A program made the translations under genes and the position numbers. This document shows positions 17,123 through 26,888 of a DNA stretch of 64,000 bases, in pieces. The DNA comes from Klebsiella pneumoniae. GTDB taxonomy: Bacteria; Pseudomonadota; Gammaproteobacteria; Pseudomonadales; UBA5518. The stretch is taken from positions 53,234-117,233 of the forward strand of contig CAMAXE010000013.1 of assembly GCA_945862145.1 (NCBI GenBank), written 5' to 3'. Below the pieces are notes generated by a model. The model was not told the origin of the DNA and searched no databases. It saw nothing but the letters and a program-made list of their open reading frames with translations. Position 1 is the first letter of the stretch. Each line of letters opens with the position of its first letter.

Positions 17123-18307
17123 TCAACAGCGCCCAAGCGAGGCGCGCGCACTGATGCGAGCATCGCCGTCGATCGCTTTGACATGCTCCATCGATTCAGG
17201 TTCACCGGCGCGGTGCGATCCCAGTACCTCGGCTATCACGCGCGGAATCGCGGTGTAGCGGATCCGTCCGTCGAGAAAGGCCTCGACCGCGACCTCATTG
17301 GCGGCGTTCAGTGCGATCGGCAGCGAGCCACCGTCGCGAGCAGCCTGCATGGCAAGCGCAAGGCACGGGAAACGCCGCAGGTCGGGCGCCTCGAAGCCGA
17401 GATTCGCCGCCGCCACCAGATCCAGCACGGGCGCGCCAGCGGCGATGCGCTCCGGCCAGGCCATGGCACAGGCGATGGGAACGCGCATATCGGGGCTGCC
17501 GAGCTGCGCCAGCGCGGAGCCATCGACATACTCGACCAGAGAGTGAATAACGCTCTGCGGATGGATCAGTACCTCGACCTTGTCGACCGACAACCCGAAG
17601 AGCCAACAGGCCTCGATCATCTCGAGCCCCTTGTTCATCATCGTGGCCGAATCGACGGAAATCTTCCTGCCCATCACCCAGTTGGGATGGGCAACCGCCT
17701 GCTCGGGAGTGACCGCATCGAGACTCTCGAGAGGAACCGAGCGAAACGGCCCGCCCGAGGCCGTAAGCAGCAGGCGCCGCACACCCCGTGGTGTATCGCC
17801 CGTGCGATAGCCGCCTGGCAGGCACTGGAAGATGGCGTTGTGCTCGCTGTCGATGGGGAGCAGTTCTGCCCCGCCCTCGCGCACTGCCGCCATGAAAAAG
17901 GAGCCCGCCATCACCAGCGACTCCTTGTTCGCCAGCAGCAGGCGCTTGCCGGCGCGTGCCGCCGCCACCGTGGGCGCAAGACCCACGGCACCAACGATGG
18001 CAGCCATCACGGTATCTGCACCCGGGTCTGCCGCGATGTGCTCCAGACCGGATTCGCCGACCAGAACCTCGGTGGCGATTCCCTCGGCACGCAGCGCCGA
18101 GCGCAACTGCTGCCCGGCAGCGGCATCGCCGACAGCGGCATAGACCGGCGTCCAGCGCCGGCATTGCTGCAGCAGATCCTGCCAGCGGCTGCCGCAGGAC
18201 AGCGAGCGCACCATGAAGCGATCCGGATGGCGCGCGATCACGTCGAGGGTGCTCTGCCCGATGGAGCCCGTGGAACCGAGGATGCAGACCTGGCGGAGCG
18301 CACTCAT
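17123..18307 (-). CDS. dxr: 1-deoxy-D-xylulose 5-phosphate reductoisomerase
   Basis: Second step of the MEP isoprenoid pathway, making MEP from DXP with NADPH and a divalent metal. The N-terminal Rossmann motif [15 protein letters not shown], the metal-binding [11 protein letters not shown] segment and TASGGPFR are diagnostic. The true start MSALRQVC at 18307 overlaps the cdsA stop as ATGA; the frame stays open far upstream inside cdsA but that is a shadow. Length 394 residues, normal. Confidence 0.97.
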   Translation of the reverse strand: MSALRQVCILGSTGSIGQSTLDVIARHPDRFMVRSLSCGSRWQDLLQQCRRWTPVYAAVGDAAAGQQLRSALRAEGIATEVLVGESGLEHIAADPGADTVMAAIVGAVGLAPTVAAARAGKRLLLANKESLVMAGSFFMAAVREGGAELLPIDSEHNAIFQCLPGGYRTGDTPRGVRRLLLTASGGPFRSVPLESLDAVTPEQAVAHPNWVMGRKISVDSATMMNKGLEMIEACWLFGLSVDKVEVLIHPQSVIHSLVEYVDGSALAQLGSPDMRVPIACAMAWPERIAAGAPVLDLVAAANLGFEAPDLRRFPCLALAMQAARDGGSLPIALNAANEVAVEAFLDGRIRYTAIPRVIAEVLGSHRAGEPESMEHVKAIDGDARISARASLGRC

Positions 18308-19125
18308 GCGCTGAACGTCCCGCACAACATCAGGCCGAGCGCGAAGACCGGAAGTCCGGCCGTGAGGCTGTCGAGGCGGTCGAAAAGGCCGCCGTGCCCG
18401 GGCAGCAGGGCGCCGCTGTCCTTGATGCCGCTGTGCCGCTTCAGCATGCTCTCGAGAAGATCTCCGACCACCGCCGCGAGCGCTGTCAGCGCACAGACCC
18501 CCAGCCAGGCTGCCAGCCTGCCGTCTGCCATGCCGAGGCCCAGCCCGACCGCGAGGCCAAGCACCAGATTGGCGCCCAGCCCACCCGAGAATCCCGACCA
18601 TGTCTTTGCGGGACTCACCCGCGGCAGCAGCTTGGGCCCGCCGAGGGCACGCCCAGCGAAATAAGCCCCTATATCCACGAAAGCGATCAGCGCGATGCCA
18701 AGCAGAACGAGCCACTCACCGTGCGGGAGGCCGCGCAGATAGAGCACCGCAACCCAAGGAGGCACCAGCACCCACAGCCCCATCACCAGCCGCGCGGACA
18801 CACTGCCCCAGACACCGGTGCCACGGGGGTAGGCGAGCACGGCCAAGGTGGCGAGAATCCAGCCCGCACCGCTTGCCGCAAGCAGCGTAACGAGTGCCTC
18901 AGCTGCGGGCTCCGCAAAGACCGTGGCGGCAGCGAGAGCGGCGGCCACAACCACCACAAAGACTATACGCGCCGGCCGCCCCGACAGTCCGCTAAGCGCC
19001 CCCCATTCCCAAGCGCCGGCCAGGATGAGTACCGCGATAGCTAGCTCCGTGAACAGCGGGGGTGCGAAAAGAATCAGCAGTAAAGCGGGCACCGCCATCG
19101 CGAGCCCGGTACGGATGCGCTGCAT
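18304..19125 (-). CDS. cdsA: Phosphatidate cytidylyltransferase
   Basis: Integral membrane enzyme that makes CDP-diacylglycerol for all phospholipids. It is strongly hydrophobic, with seven to eight predicted helices. The C-terminal CDS signature is present as [21 protein letters not shown] followed by DRLDS. ATG at 19125 overlaps the uppS stop as TGATG; a GTG six bases upstream is an alternative. Length 273 residues. Confidence 0.95.
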   Translation of the reverse strand: MQRIRTGLAMAVPALLLILFAPPLFTELAIAVLILAGAWEWGALSGLSGRPARIVFVVVVAAALAAATVFAEPAAEALVTLLAASGAGWILATLAVLAYPRGTGVWGSVSARLVMGLWVLVPPWVAVLYLRGLPHGEWLVLLGIALIAFVDIGAYFAGRALGGPKLLPRVSPAKTWSGFSGGLGANLVLGLAVGLGLGMADGRLAAWLGVCALTALAAVVGDLLESMLKRHSGIKDSGALLPGHGGLFDRLDSLTAGLPVFALGLMLCGTFSA

Positions 19126-19898
19126 CAGCACTGCGCAAGCTCCGAAAGCCCTGCTGGCCTGGCACCGAAGCGCCTTTCGCGTTGGGCGTAGTCACTGAGC
19201 GCCGCCTGCAGTTCGGCATCGTCGAAATCCGGCCAATAACACTCGGAAAAATAGAGCTCCGTGTAGGCGAGCTGCCAGAGCAAAAAATTGCTGATCCGGC
19301 GATCACCGCCGGTACGAACGAGAAGATCAGGGTGCGGGAGGTCTCCCAGACACAGACGCTGTTCGATATCAGCGGCTTCGATGGTCGCAGGATTCAGCCC
19401 TCCGGCCACCGCCTCGGCGGCGAGACGCCGGGCTGCCTGCAGGATGTCCCACTTACCGCCATAGTCGGCGGCAATCGTCAGGGTCAGCGTGGTGTTGCCG
19501 GCCGTCAGGGCTTCGGATTCCTCCATCAGGGCAACCAGGCGGCGCGGAAACCGACTCCGTTCACCAATCACGCGCAAGCGGATTCCGTTCTGGTGGAGCT
19601 TCTTCACCTCCGCGCGGAGGTAGCGGATGAAAAGTGCCATCAGGCCTCGCACTTCCTCGCGCGGGCGGGCCCAGTTCTCGCTGCTGAAGGCAAACAGGGT
19701 AAGCACCTCGATGCCTTCACGAAGGCAGGTGTCGAGATGGCGGCGGATCACCTCGGCACCGGCACGGTGTCCGGCAAGCGCGGGCAGTCCGCGCGCACGG
19801 GCCCAGCGTCCATTGCCATCCATGATGATGGCAACGTGCCGCGGCACCCGGTCAGGAGTGACAGCGGCTAGCTCCATGGTAGTGGCCTGCATCGACAT
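19125..19898 (-). CDS. uppS: Undecaprenyl diphosphate synthase
   Basis: Cis-prenyltransferase that makes the C55 lipid carrier for peptidoglycan and O-antigen. The substrate-binding motif IIMDGNGRWARARG with the catalytic Asp, the central TLFAFSSENW block and the C-terminal VRTGGDRRISNFLLWQ and SECYWPDF motifs are all present. Length 257 residues. It is followed by cdsA with a one-base overlap and preceded by frr after 15 bp. Confidence 0.96.
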   Translation of the reverse strand: MSMQATTMELAAVTPDRVPRHVAIIMDGNGRWARARGLPALAGHRAGAEVIRRHLDTCLREGIEVLTLFAFSSENWARPREEVRGLMALFIRYLRAEVKKLHQNGIRLRVIGERSRFPRRLVALMEESEALTAGNTTLTLTIAADYGGKWDILQAARRLAAEAVAGGLNPATIEAADIEQRLCLGDLPHPDLLVRTGGDRRISNFLLWQLAYTELYFSECYWPDFDDAELQAALSDYAQRERRFGARPAGLSELAQC

Positions 19899-19913
19899 TG
19901 AGGGGTGGGCTGA

Positions 19914-20471
19914 TCAGACGATCATCAGATCCCTTTCCTTCACCGCGAGCATCTGCTCTATCTCGCCGATGAAGCGGTCGGTGAGCTTCTGTACGTCCTC
20001 CTGCGCACGCCGCTCCTCGTCCTCGGAGATTTCTTTTTCCTTCAGCAGGTCCTTGAAGTCACCGTTGACGTCGCGGCGGATGTTACGCACCGCCACGCGC
20101 GCAAGCTCGGCCTCATGACGGGCCTGCTTGATGTAGCCCTTGCGCGTCTCCTCGGTAAGAGCAGGCAGCGGCACGCGGATCACCTGGCCGGCGCTCGAGG
20201 GGTTCAAGCCCAGATCAGACTTCATGATCGCCCGCTCCACCGCGCTCACCATGTTGCGCTCCCAGGGGGTCACCACCAGCATCCGCGCTTCTTCGACGCT
20301 GACGTTGGCGACCTGGTTGATGGGCACGTCGTTGCCGTAGTAGTTCACCCGCACGGTGTCGAGTATCCCGGGGTGAGCACGGCCCGTACGGATCTTGTTC
20401 ATCGCCACGGCGAGCGACTCGACGCTCTTGCGCATGCGCTGCTCGGCGTCGATCTTCAGGTCGTCGATCAT
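19914..20471 (-). CDS. frr: Ribosome recycling factor
   Basis: Splits post-termination ribosomes with EF-G. The 185-residue protein is the standard length and shows the [13 protein letters not shown] motif and the C-terminal YKKEKD-like tail variant [25 protein letters not shown] precedes the ATG. It follows pyrH by 25 bp in the usual rpsB-tsf-pyrH-frr order. Confidence 0.96.
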   Translation of the reverse strand: MIDDLKIDAEQRMRKSVESLAVAMNKIRTGRAHPGILDTVRVNYYGNDVPINQVANVSVEEARMLVVTPWERNMVSAVERAIMKSDLGLNPSSAGQVIRVPLPALTEETRKGYIKQARHEAELARVAVRNIRRDVNGDFKDLLKEKEISEDEERRAQEDVQKLTDRFIGEIEQMLAVKERDLMIV

Positions 20472-20496
20472 GTGTGTGCTCTCCCCTGCACCGCGG

Positions 20497-21225
20497 TCAT
20501 TCGATCAGCGTACCTTCGTCGCCGCCCATCACGATGCTGAGCAACGCGCCGACCTTGTCCATCGCAAAGACGCGCACGGGCATGTGGTGGTCGCGGCACA
20601 GGCAGATCGCCGTAAGGTCCATGACGCCGAGCTTGCGATCCAGCACCTCGTCATAGCCCAGGCGCTCAAAACGAACCGCGTCCGGGTTCGTCACCGGGTC
20701 CGACGTGTACACGCCGTCGACCTTGGTGGCCTTCAATACCAGTTCGGCGTCGACTTCGATCGCGCGCAGGCAGGCCGAGGAGTCGGTGGTGAAGAAGGGG
20801 TTGCCGGTGCCGGCGGCGAATATCACCACCTCGCCCTGCCCAAGGTGCCGGATAGCCTTGCGGCGATCGTAATGATCAACGATGCCGCTCATGGGGATAG
20901 CGGACATGATCAGGGAAGAAATGTTGGAACGCTCCAGCGCATCGCGCATGGCGAGTGCATTCATGACGGTGGCGAGCATGCCCATGTGGTCGCCGGTCAC
21001 CCGATCCATGCCGGCGGCATGGAGAGCGGCACCCCGGAACAGGTTGCCACCCCCGATCACGAGCCCGACCTGAACACCGATCCCCACCAACTGCCCGATC
21101 TCGAGTGCCATGCGGTCGAGGATTCGCGGATCGATACCGAAGCCCTCGGAGCCGGTAAGCGCCTCTCCGCTCAACTTGAGCAGGATCCGCTTGTACTTCT
21201 TGTCCTTCGCCTTCTGCTTCTGCAT
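20497..21225 (-). CDS. pyrH: UMP kinase
   Basis: Phosphorylates UMP to UDP; hexameric amino-acid-kinase fold, usually GTP-activated and UTP-inhibited. The LLKLSGEAL nucleotide loop, GGGNLFRG and the [15 protein letters not shown] block are family hallmarks. ATG at 21225 gives 242 residues; a GTG at 21231 is in frame. The Lys-rich N-terminus before YKRILLKL resembles other gammaproteobacterial PyrH. It lies 87 bp after tsf. Confidence 0.95.
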   Translation of the reverse strand: MQKQKAKDKKYKRILLKLSGEALTGSEGFGIDPRILDRMALEIGQLVGIGVQVGLVIGGGNLFRGAALHAAGMDRVTGDHMGMLATVMNALAMRDALERSNISSLIMSAIPMSGIVDHYDRRKAIRHLGQGEVVIFAAGTGNPFFTTDSSACLRAIEVDAELVLKATKVDGVYTSDPVTNPDAVRFERLGYDEVLDRKLGVMDLTAICLCRDHHMPVRVFAMDKVGALLSIVMGGDEGTLIE

Positions 21226-21312
21226 TGACACGTCCGGCTGAGGTTCAGGATGGGGTAGAAGTCTACCGGCTTCCGCCCGTGGCGTCTGCGGCCGACCGCG
21301 GGCGCGGGCCGC

Positions 21313-22173
21313 TCAACCCCGCAACTGGGCAGCCACTTCGGCCGCGAAATCCTTTTCTTCCTTCTCGATACCCTCGCCCACCTCGAAGCGGATAAAACCC
21401 TCCAGGGTCGCACCACCCTTGGCGAGCAACTTGGCCACGGTGATATCGGGATCCTTGACGAAAGGCTGCTCCGAGAGGCTGACCTCGGCAAGGAACTTCC
21501 GCACCCGGCCCTCGACCATCTTGGCCACGATGTCAGCGGGCTTGCCACTGTCGGCAGCCTGCGCGGTGTAGATCTCGCGCTCTTTCTCGATGAAGCTCGC
21601 CGGCACCTCGGCAGGGGTGCCGAATTGGGGATTCTGGGCGGCCACGTGCATCGCCAGGTCCCGGGCGAGCTCGGCGTCACCGCCGCGCAGGGCCACCAGC
21701 ACCGCAATGCGGTTATTGCCATGCACATAGCTGCCGATGTGGGCTCCCTCGACGCTCAGCATACGAACCCGACGAACTGACAGGTTCTCGCCAATCTTTT
21801 GCACCAGCGCCTGGCGCTCGGTCTCGATCGCACCAGCGGTAAGCGCGGCAACATCCTCGGTGCCGGCGGCAAGCGCCGCATCGGCCACGCGCCCTACAAA
21901 GGCGAGAAAATTGGCATCACGCGCGACGAAATCGGTCTCGCTGTTCACCTCGAGGAGCATGCCCAGGGAGCCTTGCACGCGCACCGTGACGGCGCCATCG
22001 GCGGCGATGCGGCCAGCCTTCTTGGCCGCCTTCATGCCACTCGACTTGCGCATCTCCTCGACAGCGACGTCGATGTCGCCACCGGACTCTACCAGCGCCC
22101 TCTTGCACTCCATCATGCCGAGACCGGTGCGCTCGCGCAGTTCCTTGACCAGGGAAGCGGTAATGTCCGCCAT
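21313..22173 (-). CDS. tsf: Translation elongation factor Ts
   Basis: Nucleotide exchange factor for EF-Tu. The N-terminal UBA-like motif RERTGLGMMECKRAL and the SETDFVARD core motif are clear. The start MADITASLVK at 22173 is preceded by GGAGG and is the usual EF-Ts beginning; the open frame upstream into the rpsB intergenic region is not coding. 286 residues, normal. It is co-transcribed with rpsB across an 88-bp gap. Confidence 0.97.
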   Translation of the reverse strand: MADITASLVKELRERTGLGMMECKRALVESGGDIDVAVEEMRKSSGMKAAKKAGRIAADGAVTVRVQGSLGMLLEVNSETDFVARDANFLAFVGRVADAALAAGTEDVAALTAGAIETERQALVQKIGENLSVRRVRMLSVEGAHIGSYVHGNNRIAVLVALRGGDAELARDLAMHVAAQNPQFGTPAEVPASFIEKEREIYTAQAADSGKPADIVAKMVEGRVRKFLAEVSLSEQPFVKDPDITVAKLLAKGGATLEGFIRFEVGEGIEKEEKDFAAEVAAQLRG

Positions 22174-22261
22174 GAGTGATTCCTCCAGAAACAGACTATT
22201 GATGTGAAAGCGGCGGCCGGTGGCCGCCGCTGGGGGTCGGGGTAGTGTCCGAAGGCAGCCC

Positions 22262-23008
22262 TCAGGCAGCCGGTTCGGCTGCGGCCACCTCGACGAGCTC
22301 GTCCTTTTGCTGCGGGATGCCGCTGGCATCGGCACGGCCTGCCAGGCAGGCGTCGGCAAAGGCGCTCACATAGAGCCTGACGGCGCGGATGGAGTCGTCG
22401 TTGCCGGGGATCAGGAAATCAACGCCGCTCGGATCGCTGTTGGTGTCGCAGATGCCGATCACCGGAATGCCGAGCTTGTTGGCCTCGCCGACCGCGATAC
22501 GCTCGTGGTCGACGTCAACCACGAACAGCGCATCCGGCAGACCACCCATGTCCTTGATGCCGCCGATGCTCTGGTCGAGCTTGCCCATCAGGCGTGTGCG
22601 CATGAGCGCTTCTTTCTTGGTGAGCTGGGCGAAGGTGCCGTCCAGGCTCTGCTGCTCGAGCTCGCGAAGGCGCTTGATCGAGGCGCGAATGGTCTTGTAG
22701 TTGGTCAGCATGCCGCCCAGCCAGCGCTGGTTCACGAAGGGCATGCTGGCTCGGCGGGCTTCTTCCTCGATAATCCGGCTGGCAGAACGCTTGGTGCCGA
22801 CGAAGAGCAGGCGGTTCTTGTTAGAGGCCAGCTGGCGCACGAAGCTCAGGGCGCTGTTGAACGCCGGCACCGTGTGCTCGAGGTTGATGATGTGTACTTT
22901 ATTGCGAGCGCCGAAGATGAAGGGCTTCATCTTGGGGTTCCAGTAGCGGGTCTGGTGTCCGAAGTGGACTCCGGCCTGGAGCATCTCTTTCATCGATACC
23001 GTGGTCAT
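22262..23008 (-). CDS. rpsB: 30S ribosomal protein S2
   Basis: Small-subunit protein S2. It begins [27 protein letters not shown], the standard opening, and carries [19 protein letters not shown] and the C-terminal [20 protein letters not shown] region. It has 248 residues. An AGGTG lies just before the ATG and overlaps one strand of a possible regulatory pseudoknot in the leader. Confidence 0.98.
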   Translation of the reverse strand: MTTVSMKEMLQAGVHFGHQTRYWNPKMKPFIFGARNKVHIINLEHTVPAFNSALSFVRQLASNKNRLLFVGTKRSASRIIEEEARRASMPFVNQRWLGGMLTNYKTIRASIKRLRELEQQSLDGTFAQLTKKEALMRTRLMGKLDQSIGGIKDMGGLPDALFVVDVDHERIAVGEANKLGIPVIGICDTNSDPSGVDFLIPGNDDSIRAVRLYVSAFADACLAGRADASGIPQQKDELVEVAAAEPAA

Positions 23009-23011
23009 AAA

Positions 23012-23060
23012 TCACCTGCCGTGTAGGGTTGAGCCTCCACGCACCCCGGCAGCCAACCCC
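23012..23060 (-). promoter_or_regulatory. Candidate S2 autoregulatory leader pseudoknot of rpsB
   Basis: In the mRNA sense four segments alternate: GGGTTG (23059-23054), CTGCCG (23052-23047), CAACCC (23031-23026) and CGGCAG (23021-23016). The first pairs with the third (plus two flanking G-U pairs) and the second with the fourth, which is a pseudoknot topology. The last strand abuts and partly covers the AGGTG ribosome-binding site. S2 repression of rpsB-tsf through a leader element is known in gammaproteobacteria; the assignment here is by structure and position. Confidence 0.55.
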
Positions 23061-23210
23061 TGCGCCACACCTCGACTAAGGAGGATCCGGCTTCGGGGCA
23101 CCCTGGCTGTCGTGCCGGTGCGTGTGTGTCGTTTTACGGTCACCGGACGCCGCAGCCGGCGGCTGCGTCACGTGGTCCCGCACGCTTCAGGCATGCCCGA
23201 AGCGGCGCGA

Positions 23211-23216
23211 TTTATA
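23211..23216 (-). promoter_or_regulatory. Candidate -10 box of the rpsB-tsf promoter
   Basis: TATAAA on the minus strand, followed by a very GC-rich discriminator (TCGCGCCGC), the arrangement typical of stringently controlled ribosomal promoters. The -35 region is weak. It is the only good AT-rich box in the region. Confidence 0.45.
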
Positions 23217-23314
23217 CCACAGGCCTACAGGCCGGCATAAGCCGCCCGCGAGGCGAGGTGGCAAAGTCCCGTTTTCGGACCCTGCGGGCTGGGCAGCCGG
23301 CGGGATTGTTGCGT

Positions 23315-23320
23315 TACACT
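23315..23320 (+). promoter_or_regulatory. Candidate -10 box for the map-glnD transcript
   Basis: TACACT within TTGCGTTACACT lies 45 bp upstream of the map ATG. It matches four of six consensus bases and no clear -35 partner is seen, so confidence is low. Confidence 0.3.
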
Positions 23321-23364
23321 CGCGGCCCACCCCGGCGCAGCCGACCACGCGGACCCCCCTCACG

Positions 23365-24192
23365 ATGCACAACCCCGAGGCCAGCACCCGTAGCGTGCAC
23401 CCGCCCGGTCGGGTAAAGACGGCCACCGAGATCGAGCGCATGCGCGTGGCCGGCCGGCTCGCCGCCGAGGTGCTCGAGATGATCGCCCCGCAGGTGCAGC
23501 CGGGCGTCAGCACAGGCGAGCTCGACACCATCTGCCACGAGTACATAGTGGGCGTCCAGCAGGCCATCCCCGCCCCGCTCAATTACCACGGCTTCCCGCG
23601 CTCGATCTGCACCTCACCCAACCAGGTGGTGTGCCACGGGATCCCCTCCGAGAAGAAACTCCTCAAATCCGGCGACATCATCAACGTCGACATCACCGTC
23701 ATCAAGGACGGCTACCACGGTGACACCAGCGCGATGTTTCTGGTCGGCAAGGTCGACGCCCACGCCGAGCGCCTGGTGCGGATCACCCAGGAATGCTTGT
23801 ATCGCGCCATCGAACTGGTGCGTCCCGGCACCCGTCTGGGCGACATCGGACACGTGATCCAGCAACACGCCGAGGGCAACTACTACACGGTGGTGCGCGA
23901 ATACTGCGGGCATGGCATCGGCGCCCAGTTCCACGAGGAACCTCAGGTGCTGCACTACGGGCGCCCGGGCAGCGGCGAGGAACTGCACGAAGGCATGACC
24001 TTCACCATCGAACCCATGATCAATGCCGGCAAGCGCTTCACCAAACTCTCGAAGCGTGATGGCTGGACCGTCGAGACGCAGGACGGGCGCCTCTCGGCGC
24101 AGTGGGAGCACACCCTGCTGGTGACCGCAGCCGGCTGCGAGGTGCTTACGGCCCGCCGCGAAGAACCCTGGTTCCAACCCGGCAGGGCATGA
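23365..24192 (+). CDS. map: Type I methionine aminopeptidase
   Basis: Removes N-terminal Met from nascent proteins; dinuclear metal enzyme. The metal-ligand segments NVDITVIKDGYHGDTSAMF, GHGIG and the late FTIEPMI and QWEHTLLV motifs are all present. The start MHNPEASTRS at 23365 gives 275 residues; the frame is open upstream but without protein character. The N-terminal extension before IERMRVAGRLAAEVL is about 15 residues longer than in E. coli. Its stop overlaps the glnD start as ATGA. Confidence 0.96.
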   Translation: MHNPEASTRSVHPPGRVKTATEIERMRVAGRLAAEVLEMIAPQVQPGVSTGELDTICHEYIVGVQQAIPAPLNYHGFPRSICTSPNQVVCHGIPSEKKLLKSGDIINVDITVIKDGYHGDTSAMFLVGKVDAHAERLVRITQECLYRAIELVRPGTRLGDIGHVIQQHAEGNYYTVVREYCGHGIGAQFHEEPQVLHYGRPGSGEELHEGMTFTIEPMINAGKRFTKLSKRDGWTVETQDGRLSAQWEHTLLVTAAGCEVLTARREEPWFQPGRA

Positions 24193-26888
24193 GCGAGACA
24201 CCTGCTCCTCCCCTTGGCCAGGCCGAACTTGCGGCAGCCTTCGCGACGGGAGCCCCGCTCCGGGGAATCATGCGCGGCCAACTGGCCGCCGCCCGCGCCG
24301 AACTCGACCACCGTTTCCGCACCGAAGACGACATCCGCAGCCTCATTCGTGAGCGGGCGCGTCAGGTCGACAGCCTGCTGCGCTGCCTCTGGGCGCATTG
24401 CGGCCTCGCCGGCAACGCGCGGATAGCACTCGTTGCGGTCGGTGGCTACGGACGCGGCGAACTCCACCCCCACTCCGACATCGATCTGCTGGTGCTGCTG
24501 GCAGACGACGCCACGCGAACGCAGTATGCAGAGGCCATCGAGACCTTCGTATCCGCCACCTGGGACATGGGTCTTGTCGTGGGGCACAGCGTGCGCACGC
24601 TCGCCGAGTGCGCCTCGGTGGGCGCGAGCGAGATCACCATCGCCACCAGCCTGATGGAGGCGCGCGCCGTGGCCGGCGACGCTTCCCTGCTGCCACTGCT
24701 GCACGCCGCCACCGGGCCCGACTGCATCTGGCCCAATGCGGATTTCTTCCGCGCCAAGTGGGACGAGCAGATAGCCCGTCACCGCAAATACGACAACACC
24801 GAATACAACCTCGAACCCAACATCAAGGGCTGCCCGGGGGGGCTGCGCGACATCCAGACCGTGGCCTGGGTGGCCAAGCGCCATTTCCGCGCCGCGCACA
24901 CGAGGGAGCTGACAGAGCGCGGCTTCCTCACCGAGCGCGAGTACCAGACGCTCACCGCCGGCAAGCACTTCCTGTGGCGCGTGCGCTACGCGCTGCACAT
25001 GCTCGCAGACCGGCCAGAAGATCGCCTGCTGTTCGATTACCAGCTGAGCATTGCCAAGCTTTTCGGTTACGAGGACGACGACCGGGGACTCGCCGTCGAG
25101 CATTTCATGAAGGACTACTTCCGCTGGGTGCTCAAGCTCGGCGTGCTGAACGAAATGCTCGTACAGCTCTTCGACGAGGCGATCCTGCGCGCCTGCGAAC
25201 CGGTCAAGCTCTACGAGATCAACCAGCGTTTCCGGGTGCGCAACGGCTACATGGAGGTGGCGCACGACCGCGTGTTCCGCGAGGCGCCGTGGGCGCTGGT
25301 GGAAATCTTCACCCTGATCGCACAGCACGACTTCGTGAACGGCGTCCGCGCCACTACGATCCGGCTGATCCACCAGCACTGCCGCCAGATCGACGCCGCC
25401 TTCCGTGCCGATCCGCGCGCCAACCGCCTGTTCCTGCAGCTACTGGGCGCACCACACCGCGTGGCCACGCAGTTAGACCGCATGAAACGCTACGGCGTGC
25501 TCGGCCGCTTCATCCCCGAGTTCGGGCGGATCGTCGGACAGACCCAGCACGACCTGTTCCATGTCTACTCGGTGGACTCGCACACCCTGCGCGTGGTGCG
25601 GAACATGCGGCGCCTGCTGCTGCCCGACGCCACCGAGCGCTTTCCGAGCGTCGCCTTCGCCGCACGGCGCTTGCCGCGCCCGGAACTGCTCTACATCGCC
25701 GGCCTCTTCCACGACATCGCCAAGGGGCGCGGCGGCGATCACTCGGAACTCGGCTCCGCCGACGCGCACGCCTTCTGCCTGCGCCTCGGACTGAGCGCTC
25801 GGGAAGCGAACCTCGTGGCGTGGCTGGTGAGCAATCACCTGGTAATGTCGACCACCGCGCAGCGCCGCGATATCGGCGATCCCGATGTGATCATGGAGTT
25901 CGCGCGCCTGGTGTCGGACCAGCCGCGTCTGGACCACCTCTATGCGCTCACGGTGGCGGACATCAACGCCACCAACCCCACTCTGTGGAACAGCTGGCGC
26001 GCCAGCCTGCTGCATGGGCTCTACGTCGAGACCAAACGAGCGCTGCGACGCGGCCTGGAAAATCCCGTCGACGCGCGCGAGCGGATCGCCGACACGCGTG
26101 CCGCGGCACTGGAGATCCTGTCTGCCAAGGGCGCCGACGTGGCCCGAGTGGAAGCGCTGTGGTCACAGCTGGGCGATGATTACCTGCTGCGCGAATCGGC
26201 CGCAGACCTCGCCTGGCACACCCAGGCCATACTCGCCGCCGCAGACGATGAACCGCTGGTGATGTTGCAAGAGGTCGGCTCACGCTTCGACCCGGTCACC
26301 CAGATATTCATCTACGCCCCCGACCGCGACAACCTGTTTGCCGTGATCGTCGCGACCATGGACCAACTTGGCCTTAACGTCCACGGCGCGCGCGTGCACT
26401 CCGCGGCCGATGGCCACGCGCTCGACAGTTTTTTCGTGCTCGAACACGACGGCACGCCCGTGCACCCCGGCACAGCGCGAAGCGAGGACGTGCAGCGCAC
26501 GCTGGCCGGGAATCTGCGCCGCGAGAACCTGCTCGAACTGGTGCAGCGTCACACGCCGCGTGCGCTCAAACATTTCAGCGTCCCGACCCAAACGCGCCTC
26601 ACGGCGGATCCGGCCCACCACTGTTCGATCCTCGAGGTGATGAGCCCGGACCGCTCGGGGCTGCTGGCGCGCATCGGCCGCGTGTTCCTCGCCAATGCGA
26701 TACGCGTGAGCGATGCGCGCATCACCACCCTTGGCGAGCGGGTCGAGGACGTGTTCTTCATCACTGATGCTGCGGGCCGCCCCATCACCGATGAGGACGC
26801 CGCACAGCGCCTGCAGCAGGAGATCCGCTCGGCGCTGGACGACGGCGGCGAACGGCGCCACGAGGAGCGCTCGCGCTCGGCCCGATGA
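24189..26888 (+). CDS. glnD: Bifunctional PII uridylyltransferase/UMP-removing enzyme
   Basis: Nitrogen sensor that uridylylates PII when glutamine is low and removes UMP when it is high. The nucleotidyltransferase motif GGYGRGELHPHSDIDL is at residues 85-100, the HD phosphohydrolase motif LFHDIAKGRGGDHS near 505-518, and two ACT domains lie at about 705-790 and 810-890 (VMSPDRSGLLARIGRVF). It has 899 residues. The start MSETPAPP overlaps the map stop; map-glnD-dap order is common in gammaproteobacteria. Confidence 0.97.
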   Translation: MSETPAPPLGQAELAAAFATGAPLRGIMRGQLAAARAELDHRFRTEDDIRSLIRERARQVDSLLRCLWAHCGLAGNARIALVAVGGYGRGELHPHSDIDLLVLLADDATRTQYAEAIETFVSATWDMGLVVGHSVRTLAECASVGASEITIATSLMEARAVAGDASLLPLLHAATGPDCIWPNADFFRAKWDEQIARHRKYDNTEYNLEPNIKGCPGGLRDIQTVAWVAKRHFRAAHTRELTERGFLTEREYQTLTAGKHFLWRVRYALHMLADRPEDRLLFDYQLSIAKLFGYEDDDRGLAVEHFMKDYFRWVLKLGVLNEMLVQLFDEAILRACEPVKLYEINQRFRVRNGYMEVAHDRVFREAPWALVEIFTLIAQHDFVNGVRATTIRLIHQHCRQIDAAFRADPRANRLFLQLLGAPHRVATQLDRMKRYGVLGRFIPEFGRIVGQTQHDLFHVYSVDSHTLRVVRNMRRLLLPDATERFPSVAFAARRLPRPELLYIAGLFHDIAKGRGGDHSELGSADAHAFCLRLGLSAREANLVAWLVSNHLVMSTTAQRRDIGDPDVIMEFARLVSDQPRLDHLYALTVADINATNPTLWNSWRASLLHGLYVETKRALRRGLENPVDARERIADTRAAALEILSAKGADVARVEALWSQLGDDYLLRESAADLAWHTQAILAAADDEPLVMLQEVGSRFDPVTQIFIYAPDRDNLFAVIVATMDQLGLNVHGARVHSAADGHALDSFFVLEHDGTPVHPGTARSEDVQRTLAGNLRRENLLELVQRHTPRALKHFSVPTQTRLTADPAHHCSILEVMSPDRSGLLARIGRVFLANAIRVSDARITTLGERVEDVFFITDAAGRPITDEDAAQRLQQEIRSALDDGGERRHEERSRSAR

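Larger units (their letters stand above)
23009..23364. other. 356-bp divergent intergenic region rpsB/map
   Basis: No gene is seen. The part near rpsB (23012-23060) holds the pseudoknot-like leader. A TATAAA box at 23216-23211 on the minus strand would start rpsB transcription near 23204, leaving a leader of about 195 nt. On the plus strand TTACACT (23314-23320) is the best -10 for map. The shadow frames that cross this region have no protein-like character. Confidence 0.7.
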
